From assembly GCA_964559125.1 (NCBI GenBank), contig CAZLGW010000030.1, forward strand, positions 7,057 to 71,056: a stretch of 64,000 bases of DNA. The letters run 5' to 3'. Below the pieces are notes generated by a model. The model made no database searches, was not told the origin of the DNA, and saw nothing but the letters and a program-made list of their open reading frames with translations. Source of the stretch: Ravibacter sp964559125 (GTDB lineage: Bacteria; Bacteroidota; Bacteroidia; Cytophagales; Spirosomataceae). This document shows positions 1 through 8,855 of this stretch, piece by piece. Each line of letters starts with the position of its first letter. Within the stretch, counting starts at the first letter, position 1. A program made the position numbers and the translations under genes.

Positions 1-1
1 G

Positions 2-355
2 AGAGCTTCTTACAGCTTTACACATAAGCTCAGCGGAAACAGCGCTCATTATTTCCGTATCCAAAGCAAAGACCTGGATGGAAGTACTTCACTGAGCCGG
101 ATAGTAAGCCTGCAAGGCAGGACATCGAACGGTAGTGTTTATCCCAACCCGGTTTTAGCAGGCGAGCTTGTTCTTGACCTGGCGGTGTCTGGATCGGCTA
201 AAGCCAAGGTGTATAGCGCCGCCGGTATCGAAGTTCTGAATACAACGCTGAGAAGCAATGTCCTGAATGTAAGGAATCTTTCTTCCGGTCACTATATCCT
301 ACAGGTGACAGGTGAGAACGGTGAAATTATTACCAGGAGCTTCATAGTGAAGTAA
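2..355 (+). CDS. C-terminal part of a T9SS-secreted protein (5' partial)
   Basis: The frame is open from the window edge and stops at TAA 353-355, giving 117 residues. The end has the usual type A sorting-domain layout: a 'YFRIQSKDLDGS' beta-strand region, then 'VYPNPV', a 'VYSAAGIEV' strand, 'LSSGHYILQV' and a final 'RSFIVK'. In this family the domain directs export through the type IX system and is removed or used for surface anchoring. The functional part of the protein lies upstream of the window, so its activity is unknown. It is followed by a strong bidirectional terminator and faces katG. Confidence 0.85.
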   Translation, partial: RASYSFTHKLSGNSAHYFRIQSKDLDGSTSLSRIVSLQGRTSNGSVYPNPVLAGELVLDLAVSGSAKAKVYSAAGIEVLNTTLRSNVLNVRNLSSGHYILQVTGENGEIITRSFIVK

Positions 356-377
356 GAAGGAATAAGGTTATAAAAAA

Positions 378-411
378 GTGAGGCGGCCCATCCGGGCCGC
401 CTCACTTTTTT
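378..411. terminator. Bidirectional rho-independent terminator between converging genes
   Basis: A perfect 12-bp stem (378-389 with 394-405, GC-rich) has a four-base loop. It is preceded by A6 and followed by T6, so it can act on both strands. It lies between the T9SS gene on the plus strand and katG on the minus strand and probably ends both transcripts. Confidence 0.85.
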
Positions 412-436
412 ATTCAGATGAAATCTCCATGAGCCT

Positions 437-2650
437 TTATTTCAGATCAAACCGGTCCAGGTTCATTACTTTGTCCCAGACCTTTATGAAATCAGCTGCG
501 AATTTTTCCCCGGCATCGGAGCAGCCGTAGACTTCTGCCAGAGCCCTCAGCTCGGAATGCGATCCGAAAATCAGATCGGCCCGGGTAGCTGTCCATTTCG
601 GTTCGCCTGTGCTCCGGTCGGTGCCCTCGAAAATCTCGTTGGTATCGTCTGTAGGTTTCCACACCATTCCCATATCCAGTAGATTGACGAAGAAGTCGTT
701 GGTGAGCGTTTCCGGCCGGTGCGTAAATACGCCGTGCCTGGAGTTGTCATAATTCGTATCGAGCACACGCATGCCGCCCAATAATACGGTCATTTCCGGA
801 GCGCTAAGGGTCAGCAATTGTGCTTTGTCGACCAGCAGCGCTTCTGTCGAAACGCTAAACTTTGTCCGCAGGTAATTACGGAACCCGTCGGCTGCAGGTT
901 CGAGAACGTCGAACGATTCCGCATCGGTCTGTTCGGCAGATGCGTCGGTCCGGCCGAGCGTAAACGGTACCGCAACATAATGCCCTGCGTCCCTGGCTGC
1001 CTTTTCCACGCCGGCGCACCCTGCCAGTACGATCAGGTCGGCTAGAGAAACCTTTTTGTTGCCGGTTTGCGAACCGTTGAATACTTCCCGGATGTTCTCC
1101 AGCGTATCGAGTACCCTGCCAAGCCGGGCGGGGTTATTGACCTCCCAGCTTCTCTGGGGAGCCAGGCGGATGCGGGCTCCGTTGGCCCCGCCGCGCTTGT
1201 CTGATCCGCGGAAAGTGGAAGCTGAAGCCCATGCTGTAGAAACCAGGTCGGATACGGAAAGTCCTGAATCCAGGATTTTCGATTTTAATACTGCTATATC
1301 GTTGCTGTCGATCAGCTCATGGTCTACTTCCGGGATAGGGTCCTGCCAGATGAGATCTTCTGCGGGGATTTCAGGACCGAGATACCGCGATTTCGGTCCC
1401 ATGTCGCGGTGGGTCAGCTTAAACCAAGCCCTGGCAAAGGCCTCCTCAAATTCATCCGGATTTTCGTAGAAGCGCCTGGAGATCTTTTCATAGTCGGGGT
1501 CGGTCCTTAATGCGATGTCGGTCGTCAGCATAGACGGCACATGACGTTTGGAGCGATCGTGCGCATCGGGTACCGAATTGGCGCCGGCGCCGTTGGTCGG
1601 GATCCACTGATAGGCTCCAGCCGGGCTTCTTGTCAGTTCCCAGTCATAGCCGAACAGGTTCCAGAAGAAATTGTTGCTCCACCGGGTGGGAGTGCTCGTC
1701 CAGATCACCTCCAGTCCGCTGGTGATTGTATCTCCTGCTTTACCGCTGCCGTAGCTGTTGGCCCAGCCAAGTCCCTGTGCTTCTATAGGGGCAGATTCGG
1801 GGTCGGGACCGACGTGATCTGCAGATGCAGCCCCGTGTGTTTTTCCAAAGGTGTGGCCACCGGCAATCAGGGCGACGGTTTCTTCGTCGTTCATGGCCAT
1901 ACGTTTGAACGTCTCGCGGATGTCGCGCGCTGCTGCAAGCGGGTCCGGATTACCGTCCGGTCCTTCGGGGTTTACATAGATCAATCCCATCTGGACGGCT
2001 GCCAGAGGGTTTTCCAGGTCGCGTTCACCGGAGTAACGTTTGTCGCCTCCCAGCCAGGTCTTTTCCGAACCCCAGTAAACGTCAATCTCAGGCTCCCATA
2101 CGTCTTCCCTGCCGCCGGCGAAGCCGAACGTTTTGAAGCCCATCGATTCCAGGGCGACATTTCCAGTCAGTACGATGAGGTCAGCCCATGATATTTTGCG
2201 TCCGTATTTCTGTTTGACCGGCCAGATAAGTCTGCGTGCCTTGTCGAGGCTCACGTTGTCGGGCCAGCTGTTGAGGGGAGCGAAGCGTTGCTGACCGGCG
2301 CTTGCACCTCCCCGGCCGTCGGCTATCCTGTAAGTACCGGCGCTGTGCCAGGCCATCCGGATGAAGAAGGGGCCGTAATGCCCGTAGTCAGCCGGCCACC
2401 AATCCTGGGAATCGGTCATAACCGCCCGCAGATCGGCTTTGACGGCGTTTAAGTCCAGGCTTTTGAATTCTTCGGCATAGTTGAAATCCTCACCCATAGG
2501 ATCTGAAAGTGAAGAATTCTGCCGCAGGATATTGAGGTTCAGTTGATTCGGCCACCAATCCTGGTTTTGTGTACCGCCCGCTGCAACGTTGTTTTTCTGA
2601 GATCCACTATGAAACGGACACTTGCTGATATCACTTGAATTGTTTTCCAT
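437..2650 (-). CDS. katG: Catalase-peroxidase KatG
   Basis: A 737-residue bifunctional heme enzyme that removes hydrogen peroxide by catalase and peroxidase activity. The distal heme pocket reads 'RMAWHSAGTYR' with R98, W101 and H102. The proximal ligand is H266 in 'IAGGHTFGKTHG'. By alignment with known KatG proteins, the Met-Tyr-Trp crosslink needed for catalase activity would be W101-Y225-M251, and all three residues are present. The second, heme-free C-terminal peroxidase-like domain is also present (about 440-737), so the length is normal for the family. No signal peptide is visible, so it is probably cytoplasmic. It is monocistronic, with a Bacteroidota-type promoter about 140 bases upstream and a strong terminator downstream. 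Peroxide control is likely but no operator was identified. Confidence 0.97.
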   Translation of the reverse strand: MENNSSDISKCPFHSGSQKNNVAAGGTQNQDWWPNQLNLNILRQNSSLSDPMGEDFNYAEEFKSLDLNAVKADLRAVMTDSQDWWPADYGHYGPFFIRMAWHSAGTYRIADGRGGASAGQQRFAPLNSWPDNVSLDKARRLIWPVKQKYGRKISWADLIVLTGNVALESMGFKTFGFAGGREDVWEPEIDVYWGSEKTWLGGDKRYSGERDLENPLAAVQMGLIYVNPEGPDGNPDPLAAARDIRETFKRMAMNDEETVALIAGGHTFGKTHGAASADHVGPDPESAPIEAQGLGWANSYGSGKAGDTITSGLEVIWTSTPTRWSNNFFWNLFGYDWELTRSPAGAYQWIPTNGAGANSVPDAHDRSKRHVPSMLTTDIALRTDPDYEKISRRFYENPDEFEEAFARAWFKLTHRDMGPKSRYLGPEIPAEDLIWQDPIPEVDHELIDSNDIAVLKSKILDSGLSVSDLVSTAWASASTFRGSDKRGGANGARIRLAPQRSWEVNNPARLGRVLDTLENIREVFNGSQTGNKKVSLADLIVLAGCAGVEKAARDAGHYVAVPFTLGRTDASAEQTDAESFDVLEPAADGFRNYLRTKFSVSTEALLVDKAQLLTLSAPEMTVLLGGMRVLDTNYDNSRHGVFTHRPETLTNDFFVNLLDMGMVWKPTDDTNEIFEGTDRSTGEPKWTATRADLIFGSHSELRALAEVYGCSDAGEKFAADFIKVWDKVMNLDRFDLK

Positions 2651-3111
2651 TAATAAATAGTTTTTGTTAAATGTATTGGTTAAAGTTAAAACTGGTAAAG
2701 CTGTTAATTATGAATGATCAGCTGCCGGAAATAAGGTAATACGGAGGCTTTATCATGTTTTCTGATTTTATGAGAAATGGGACATGACAAAATTATCCCG
2801 CGTATATTTATAAATCAAAATGATATATTTTATGATTGTATAGATTTTGTCTATAATTTGAAAACTGACCGGAATGTCTGGATTTGAAATAGACAGGGTA
2901 AAATCCGGAGCTTAGTGGTAAATATAGTATCGAGGTAAAAGCCTCCCAATACGCAAGGTCACAGGTATAGGTGATCTTCGTCACCTGGCGTATTTCAGTA
3001 TACAGATATGGTACGATTCGGATAATGATTAGAAAGTAACTAATTTTACAATTACTGCGACAGCTGTTTCGCAGTGCAGATGTTTGTACTGATTTTCACC
3101 CCGACCAGGCT
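2651..3111. other. Divergent intergenic region between katG and the ECF sigma gene
   Basis: This 461-base AT-rich stretch has no credible gene. The katG half holds the promoter candidate at 2788-2820. The sigma half (about 2900-3111) shows no good TAnnTTTG box, and no RNA gene was recognised. Confidence 0.5.
2788..2820 (-). promoter_or_regulatory. Candidate katG promoter, Bacteroidota type
   Basis: On the minus strand the -7 box TAATTTTG (2795-2788) fits TAnnTTTG exactly. TTTTG (2820-2816) lies 20 bases upstream as the -33 box. The predicted transcript would start near 2781 and have a leader of about 130 bases. Confidence 0.45.
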
Positions 3112-3708
3112 GTGGGTTTACAGGTAGCCGATAACGAGTCCGAGCTTTTATCCAGGATTTCCCTGGATGATGAAAAGGCTTTTGCCATGCTTTTCGAAGC
3201 CTACCATGGTCAGTTGGGCGCTTTTGTCTGTTCCCTGGTCAATTCGAGGGAAATGGCCGAAGACATTGTCCAGGATATTTTTGTCAGGATCTGGAGCGAC
3301 CGGAAATCGCTTCCCGGGATCGGAAAATTTACTTCCTACCTGTTTATAATTACGCGTAACTATACTTTGAATTGTATCCGGAAGATGGCCAACGACCAGA
3401 GCAGGCAGCAAAGGTTTATGGAAGCGTTTAGAGGAGAGGCAGTAAATGAAGGGCTGTTTCCCGACGACGAACCGGAGTATCTTACTTTGCTGGAACGGGC
3501 GGTTGCCCAGCTTCCCGCGCAACAGCAGCGCGTGTTCAGTATGAAGCGGCGGGGGCTCAAAAATCCGGAAATAGCGGCTGAAATGGGCATAACCGTAGAA
3601 TCTGTCAAAAAGTACCAGCAACTAGCGCTGAAGGCCGTGTCCGAATTTATCAGGACGCATTCTGCGGTAGGGCTCATGCTGTCCGGCTGTGCTTTCCTTT
3701 CTCTCTGA
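3112..3708 (+). CDS. ECF-type RNA polymerase sigma factor
   Basis: A 198-residue sigma-70 family protein of the extracytoplasmic-function type. Region 2 is visible at about 20-90 ('AFAMLFEAYHGQLGAF', 'AEDIVQDIFVRIW'). Region 4 is at about 125-180 ('LPAQQQRVFSMKRRGLKNPE', then a helix-turn-helix in 'IAAEMGITVESVKKY'). The tail is hydrophobic, as is common in Bacteroidota members. The GTG at 3112 is chosen because no in-frame ATG precedes region 2. The next gene is its FecR anti-sigma factor and then SusC/SusD, so it probably switches on this uptake locus when the SusC STN domain signals. A different internal start cannot be excluded. Confidence 0.9.
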   Translation: MGLQVADNESELLSRISLDDEKAFAMLFEAYHGQLGAFVCSLVNSREMAEDIVQDIFVRIWSDRKSLPGIGKFTSYLFIITRNYTLNCIRKMANDQSRQQRFMEAFRGEAVNEGLFPDDEPEYLTLLERAVAQLPAQQQRVFSMKRRGLKNPEIAAEMGITVESVKKYQQLALKAVSEFIRTHSAVGLMLSGCAFLSL

Positions 3709-3717
3709 TAAAAATCT

Positions 3718-3774
3718 TTTTTATATCCACTTTTCTCCGGGCGCTGTGTCTTTACTGTTAAAAGGATATAAAAA
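3718..3774 (+). promoter_or_regulatory. 11-bp inverted repeat between sigma and anti-sigma genes
   Basis: TTTTTATATCC (3718-3728) and GGATATAAAAA (3764-3774) are perfect reverse complements with a 35-base loop. They fill the 78-base gap between the sigma stop and the FecR start at 3787. The right arm ends 12 bases before the GTG, so in mRNA the stem could mask the anti-sigma ribosome-binding region. The position is seen; the role is inferred. Confidence 0.35.
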
Positions 3775-3786
3775 GCATTTTAGATT

Positions 3787-5034
3787 GTGAATCCGAACAA
3801 GTCACCCAATGTAAGGCTTACTTTTCTCTTTCAGCAGGTTGCGGCAGGGAAAGCCACAACTGCCGAAAAGAAGGAGTTTATGATGCTAATGGCAGACCCC
3901 GGAAATGAAGAGCAGGCGGAGGAGCTGATGCGCATCCACTGGGAGAGCTTTGACCGGTCGCGCAACCCTTTCACACAGGGCGGAAGCAGGGAAATGCTTG
4001 AAAAGATATTGCTCAGGATCAATCCCGGTGATACCGTTTATACTCCCGGTAAAAAGCTTTTTTCGCGGTTTTCCCGGGGCCGGGTCGTGGTGGCCGCGTG
4101 CCTCCTGGCTTTACTGGTTGCAGGAGGATATTTTCTCTACCGGCCTGCACCGGGTTTTATTGCCGCGCAGGAAAATCACTATGACGATATTGCTCCCGGA
4201 ACGGATAAGGCCTTTCTGACTTTGTCAGACGGGAGAAAGATTGCGCTGGATGACGCCCCCGTCGGTGTGCTGATAGATGATGTGGATTTTGAAGTCCGCA
4301 AATCAGAAGACGGAATGCTTGAATACCATCGGGCCGGCAGACAGTCAGGCGTTGTTCCCCTCGCCGGCTCCCATACCATTTCAACTCCGAGAGGTGGGAA
4401 ATACAGGATCGTTCTGCCCGACGGCAGCCGCGTCTGGCTGAACGCGGCATCGTCTCTCCGCTATCCGGTCCGGTTCAATGACTCAGGGCGCACGGTAGAA
4501 CTTACCGGGGAAGCTTATTTTGAGATAGTCGCGGCCAGGTCGGAAGAGAACCGGCAGCGGGTCGGGTTCCGCGTCATTGCCGGCGAACAGATCGTCGATG
4601 TGCTGGGCACTCATTTCAATATCAGCAGCTATGCCGATGAGGAGACAGCCAGGACCACGCTGCTGGAAGGGAGCCTTCGCATTTCGGGCGTCGGGCATAG
4701 CCAGAGCCTGCTGCTCAGGCCCGGGCAGCAATGTATCCCCCGGCCGTCGGGCGGGTTTCACGTTGTGGAACATGTGAATGTAAATGAAGCAGTTGCATGG
4801 AAAGAAAACCAGTTCAGCTTCAACGGGCTGACTATCCAGGGGATCATGCGCCAGCTGGCACGCTGGTATGATATAGATGTCCGGTATTCCGGGCGTATTC
4901 CCGAAGAACACCTGACCGGTTATGTTTCGCGGGACGTACCGATTTCGAGGGTGCTGCAGATGCTCGAAGAGATCAGCGAGCTGAAATTTGTGCTCGACGG
5001 CAGGACCGTTATCGTTTCTGCTTCCCCGAGCTGA
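3787..5034 (+). CDS. FecR-family anti-sigma factor
   Basis: A 415-residue inner-membrane regulator. A cytoplasmic N-terminal part (1-95) precedes a single membrane helix at about 100-118 ('VVVAACLLALLVAGGYFLY'). The periplasmic FecR domain follows (about 195-295, with 'TPRGGKYRIVLPDGSRVWLN' and 'VELTGEAYFEI'), then a C-terminal DUF4974 domain at about 335-405. In this family the N-terminus holds the ECF sigma factor, and the periplasmic part receives a signal from the STN domain of the partner TonB receptor. The start is a GTG. Genes on both sides match: ECF sigma upstream, STN-bearing SusC downstream. Confidence 0.93.
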   Translation: MNPNKSPNVRLTFLFQQVAAGKATTAEKKEFMMLMADPGNEEQAEELMRIHWESFDRSRNPFTQGGSREMLEKILLRINPGDTVYTPGKKLFSRFSRGRVVVAACLLALLVAGGYFLYRPAPGFIAAQENHYDDIAPGTDKAFLTLSDGRKIALDDAPVGVLIDDVDFEVRKSEDGMLEYHRAGRQSGVVPLAGSHTISTPRGGKYRIVLPDGSRVWLNAASSLRYPVRFNDSGRTVELTGEAYFEIVAARSEENRQRVGFRVIAGEQIVDVLGTHFNISSYADEETARTTLLEGSLRISGVGHSQSLLLRPGQQCIPRPSGGFHVVEHVNVNEAVAWKENQFSFNGLTIQGIMRQLARWYDIDVRYSGRIPEEHLTGYVSRDVPISRVLQMLEEISELKFVLDGRTVIVSASPS

Positions 5035-5112
5035 ATGACCAGACCAATATATATTTGTTTAACCCGATTCTATTATGACACCAGATACCTCCTAGAAGCA
5101 ATAGACGGCCAA

Positions 5113-5144
5113 ATAAAAAAGGCTGCATCGGCAAATGCAGCCTT
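5113..5144 (+). promoter_or_regulatory. A-tract plus hairpin in the fecR-susC gap
   Basis: A6 leads into a perfect 10-bp stem (5119-5128 with 5135-5144, AAGGCTGCAT/ATGCAGCCTT) with a six-base loop. No T-run follows, so it is not a normal terminator in the direction of transcription. The second Sus locus has the same arrangement (21827-21862). It may be a processing, stability or attenuation element that separates regulator and transporter expression. Confidence 0.4.
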
Positions 5145-5219
5145 AGAAAGTCCGGGCCGGTTCTGAAAAGACTCGAGATCACTCAAAAACCAATGTTTCA
5201 CCCAAACCTTAGCAAAGGT

Positions 5220-8200
5220 ATGAAAAATGCTCTGCAAAGTAACTTTTGTTGGCCAGGGACGGTATTGGCCGTCAGGTTCCGGCCGCTGTTCTATCGGATT
5301 TCGCTATATGGATCAGTACCGCGAAAATTAATTTCTGTTATGAAATACACCGTGTTCCTCGTTCTGATTGTATGCCTGCAGGTAAGCGCTACGGCGTTTT
5401 CCCAGAAGGTTACGCTCGAGGTCCGCGGAGGGAAGCTGGAGACAATTTTTAACCAGATCCGCGACCAGACCGGCTATAACTTTCTTTACAAGAACGAGGT
5501 GATTGTCAAAGCCCGGCCGGTCACGGTTTCCGTAAAATCGGGCCAACTCGTAAGCGTTCTGGATAACTTGTTTGCAAACCAGGACCTCAGCTATGATATA
5601 CTCGACAAGACCATACTGGTAAAGCCCCGAAGGGAAAGGCCGAAAGGGACGCTTGAAATCATACAAAACGACAAGGCGGCGGACCTGCCGGCCTCTTTCG
5701 GTTGGGGAGCAGCCGCAAAGCAGATCGAAGGCAGGTTTTCCCTGATCCCCGAAACCTGGAAGGCGCTTAAAATAATCGTGAGAGGGCGCGTAACGGACGA
5801 GAAAAAAGAAGGGCTTCCCGGGGTCAGTATCGTGATCAAAGGTACGCAACAGGGAACAACCTCCGACGCAGACGGCAACTTCAGCCTGGAAGTACCCGAC
5901 CAGAATGCCGTGCTTATCTTTTCGTTTGTCGGGTATCATAAGCAGGAGGTGGCAGTAGGCCTGCGGACAAACCTGGAGATCTTAATGATTATCGATACAA
6001 GAGCTCTCGACGAACTGGTCGTGGTCGGCTATGGAGCGGTACAGAGAAAGGATCTCACCGGCTCCATTGCGTCTATTGCAGGTAAGGAGCTCGATAACCT
6101 CATTCTCAGCACACCGGAACAGGCGCTGCAGGGGCGAGCTCCGGGCGTGAATGTAAGGACGTCGTCGCATGCGCCCGGAGGAGCTATTTCGGTCAATATA
6201 CGGGGTACTTCGTCCCTGACCGCCAGTGGTCAGCCCCTGTATGTGATCGACGGATTTCCTGTTTCAAATGATTTCAAAAGACCCAATAACGCCGTGGAGG
6301 GCGGCGATGCCGAATGGAACCCGCTGGCGTCGATAGACGCGACCAATATTGCCTCGATAGAGGTACTTAAAGACGCTTCGGCTACCGCTATTTACGGTTC
6401 CAGGGGTACAAACGGCGTAGTCATCATCACCACGAAGCGCGGAACGACGGGGAAACCGAAAGTTGAGTTTGAAACCTCTTCCGGTTTTAGACAGCTTTCC
6501 AAAAAGCACGAGTTCGTAAACGGAACGGAATATGCCCGGATGCTCAATGAGAATGCAGCGATTAATAACCAACCGGCACTTTTTAGCGACAGTGAAATCG
6601 CCGAAATCGGTGAAGGTACCGACTGGAGCAAAGAGCTGTTCAGAAACGCGTTCAATCAGCGGTACAGGGCGTCGGTTTCGGGCGGAACGCCCGAAGTAAG
6701 ATACCTGGTATCGGGAAGTTATGACGATCAGCAGGGCATCATTTCGGGTACCGGGTTTAAGAAATACTCGGCCAACATCAACCTCGATGCCGATGTATCG
6801 AAAAGATTCAAGATCGGGACTTCCATCAATTTCACCAACAGCAGAGAGCAGATGGTAAGAAACGATACCAAAGGAAGTGCCAACTGGCCCAGTATGATCC
6901 AGTCTTTCCTGATGGCCCCGATACATATCCCGGCGCGCGACGAAAACGGCGAGCCTACCTTCTTTAACCAGTTTAAGGGCGGTACGGGAGAGGAAAACCC
7001 CTTGTTTATGGCTGAGAAATACGATGTAAATGCCAATACCATCCGGATGCTCGGCAGCGTTTTTGCCAGTTACGAGATCGTCAGCGGGCTGAGCATCAGG
7101 ACCCGCCTGGGCGTCGACAGCCGCGATTGGAGGTTCAAATCGTTTTATCCGGTAAGGTCGCGCTCGGCCAGCGCTACCAGCGGCCAGGCGGTCCAGTATT
7201 CAGACCGTACGGTTAACCTGCTCAATGAAAATACGCTGGAGTACAACACTTCTTTCGACGGGAAGCACAGGCTGAACGCACTCATAGGCTTCACCAACCA
7301 GGTCGAAAATTCAGAATTCCTGAGTGGGGAGGCTTACGGGTTTGCTGCAGACTTCTACTCTTATAATAACCTAGGGGTTGGTACCAATCCCCAGGCGCCC
7401 GGGTCAGGCAGGAGTCAATGGAAGCTTTTATCCTATCTCGGGAGAGTAAACTACAATTTTGCAGATAAATACCTGCTTACGGTTTCGGGCAGGATCGACG
7501 GATCGTCCAAATTCGGTAAAAACAACAAATACGGCTTTTTCCCTTCGGCAGCGTTTGCATGGAGACTTTCTGAAGAAGAACTATTCAGGAATATTGACGG
7601 GCTGAGCGACCTTAAACTCCGGCTGGGGTACGGGAATACCGGGAATGAACGTATAGGTATGTACAATTCCATCGGCACGATAGGGACGGGCAGGTCGGCT
7701 ACCAACGGGTACGTATTCGGCGGGCAACTGGCCACCATAGCCTATCCTAATAACATACCGAACCCCGACCTGACGTGGGAAAAAGCCAGGGACCTTAATA
7801 TCGGGCTGGATGCAGGGTTGTGGAACAACCGGGTAGCTGTTTCGTTTGACGTTTATCATAAAAAGACCACTGATCTGTTACTTGCCGTTCCCCTGCCTGC
7901 CGAAAGCGGATTCGGGTCGGTTTTGCGCAACCTGGGATCGATGGAAAACAAGGGGATTGAGCTGGGGCTCAGAACGGTCAATATGACGGGAGCCTTCGGA
8001 TGGAACACCAATTTCAATGTATCGGTCAACCGCAATAAGGTATTGGACCTGGGCGGCGCTCCGTACCTTTTTACGGGGTGGGTAGGCGGCAATCTCCACC
8101 AGAACAATGGGACCAACGTCGTTCGCCTGGCCCCCGGCATGCCCGTCGGCGCATTTTACGGGTCGGTAGCCGAAGGGGTCTGGAAGTCGAAGGAGGAAAT

Positions 8201-8795
8201 AGCGGAGGTCGGTACCATGCCGTCTGCAGCTCCCGGGTCGATGCGGTTTAAAGATACCAATAACGACGGAAGATATAATGCCCTGGATGATACGTATATA
8301 GGCGATCCCAATCCGGACTTTACACTGGGGATCACGAACAATTTCGAATACAAAAGATTGTCGTTAAGCATATTTATGTTTGGCGAATTCGGGCACCAGG
8401 TCATCTGGCTGACCAAGAAAAGATTTGCCGGCGGTATCGCCCCATTGGCTTCCGACCGCAACAAACGCTGGACGCCCGAAAATCCTACCCGGCCCGACGC
8501 CACGCTGGCCGTCAACCAGATCTATCCGAGCGCGCTCAGTACCGACAATACCTATGATGCTTCTTACCTGAGGGTGAGTAATATAACGCTTTCTTATTCC
8601 ATTCCGCTCAGAGGTGCTGCCGTCCAGGCCCTGAGAGTGTCGCTTGCTGCCGACAACGCCCTGGTATTTACGAAGTATCCGGGCTTTGATCCCGACGTAA
8701 ATTCATACGGGATGAGCAACGTCATCAAAGGGATGGACCGGTATTCCTACCCGGCATCGAAGCTATTCCGCCTGGGTTTGAACGCATCGTTTTGA
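5220..8795 (+). CDS. SusC/RagA-family TonB-linked outer membrane transporter with STN domain
   Basis: An outer-membrane TonB-dependent receptor. Numbering from the upstream ATG at 5193: a hydrophobic signal ending near 'VSATAFSQ' (about residue 70), an STN signalling domain (75-143), a carboxypeptidase-regulatory-like domain (about 195-270), the conserved 'LDELVVVGYG' (272-281), the plug, and a large beta-barrel. The family binds nutrients with a SusD lid and imports them using TonB energy. The STN domain fits signalling to the FecR/ECF pair just upstream. The start is uncertain: 5193, 5220 and 5340 are all in-frame ATGs, and 5220 gives a usual length of leader while 5340 places the signal peptide at the very N-terminus. 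The substrate cannot be told. Confidence 0.93.
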   Translation: MKNALQSNFCWPGTVLAVRFRPLFYRISLYGSVPRKLISVMKYTVFLVLIVCLQVSATAFSQKVTLEVRGGKLETIFNQIRDQTGYNFLYKNEVIVKARPVTVSVKSGQLVSVLDNLFANQDLSYDILDKTILVKPRRERPKGTLEIIQNDKAADLPASFGWGAAAKQIEGRFSLIPETWKALKIIVRGRVTDEKKEGLPGVSIVIKGTQQGTTSDADGNFSLEVPDQNAVLIFSFVGYHKQEVAVGLRTNLEILMIIDTRALDELVVVGYGAVQRKDLTGSIASIAGKELDNLILSTPEQALQGRAPGVNVRTSSHAPGGAISVNIRGTSSLTASGQPLYVIDGFPVSNDFKRPNNAVEGGDAEWNPLASIDATNIASIEVLKDASATAIYGSRGTNGVVIITTKRGTTGKPKVEFETSSGFRQLSKKHEFVNGTEYARMLNENAAINNQPALFSDSEIAEIGEGTDWSKELFRNAFNQRYRASVSGGTPEVRYLVSGSYDDQQGIISGTGFKKYSANINLDADVSKRFKIGTSINFTNSREQMVRNDTKGSANWPSMIQSFLMAPIHIPARDENGEPTFFNQFKGGTGEENPLFMAEKYDVNANTIRMLGSVFASYEIVSGLSIRTRLGVDSRDWRFKSFYPVRSRSASATSGQAVQYSDRTVNLLNENTLEYNTSFDGKHRLNALIGFTNQVENSEFLSGEAYGFAADFYSYNNLGVGTNPQAPGSGRSQWKLLSYLGRVNYNFADKYLLTVSGRIDGSSKFGKNNKYGFFPSAAFAWRLSEEELFRNIDGLSDLKLRLGYGNTGNERIGMYNSIGTIGTGRSATNGYVFGGQLATIAYPNNIPNPDLTWEKARDLNIGLDAGLWNNRVAVSFDVYHKKTTDLLLAVPLPAESGFGSVLRNLGSMENKGIELGLRTVNMTGAFGWNTNFNVSVNRNKVLDLGGAPYLFTGWVGGNLHQNNGTNVVRLAPGMPVGAFYGSVAEGVWKSKEEIAEVGTMPSAAPGSMRFKDTNNDGRYNALDDTYIGDPNPDFTLGITNNFEYKRLSLSIFMFGEFGHQVIWLTKKRFAGGIAPLASDRNKRWTPENPTRPDATLAVNQIYPSALSTDNTYDASYLRVSNITLSYSIPLRGAAVQALRVSLAADNALVFTKYPGFDPDVNSYGMSNVIKGMDRYSYPASKLFRLGLNASF

Positions 8796-8855
8796 AACAG
8801 GGATGAATAATGGGTTCCAGATAGTTTATCAATCAGCCTTAACAATTAGACACCG

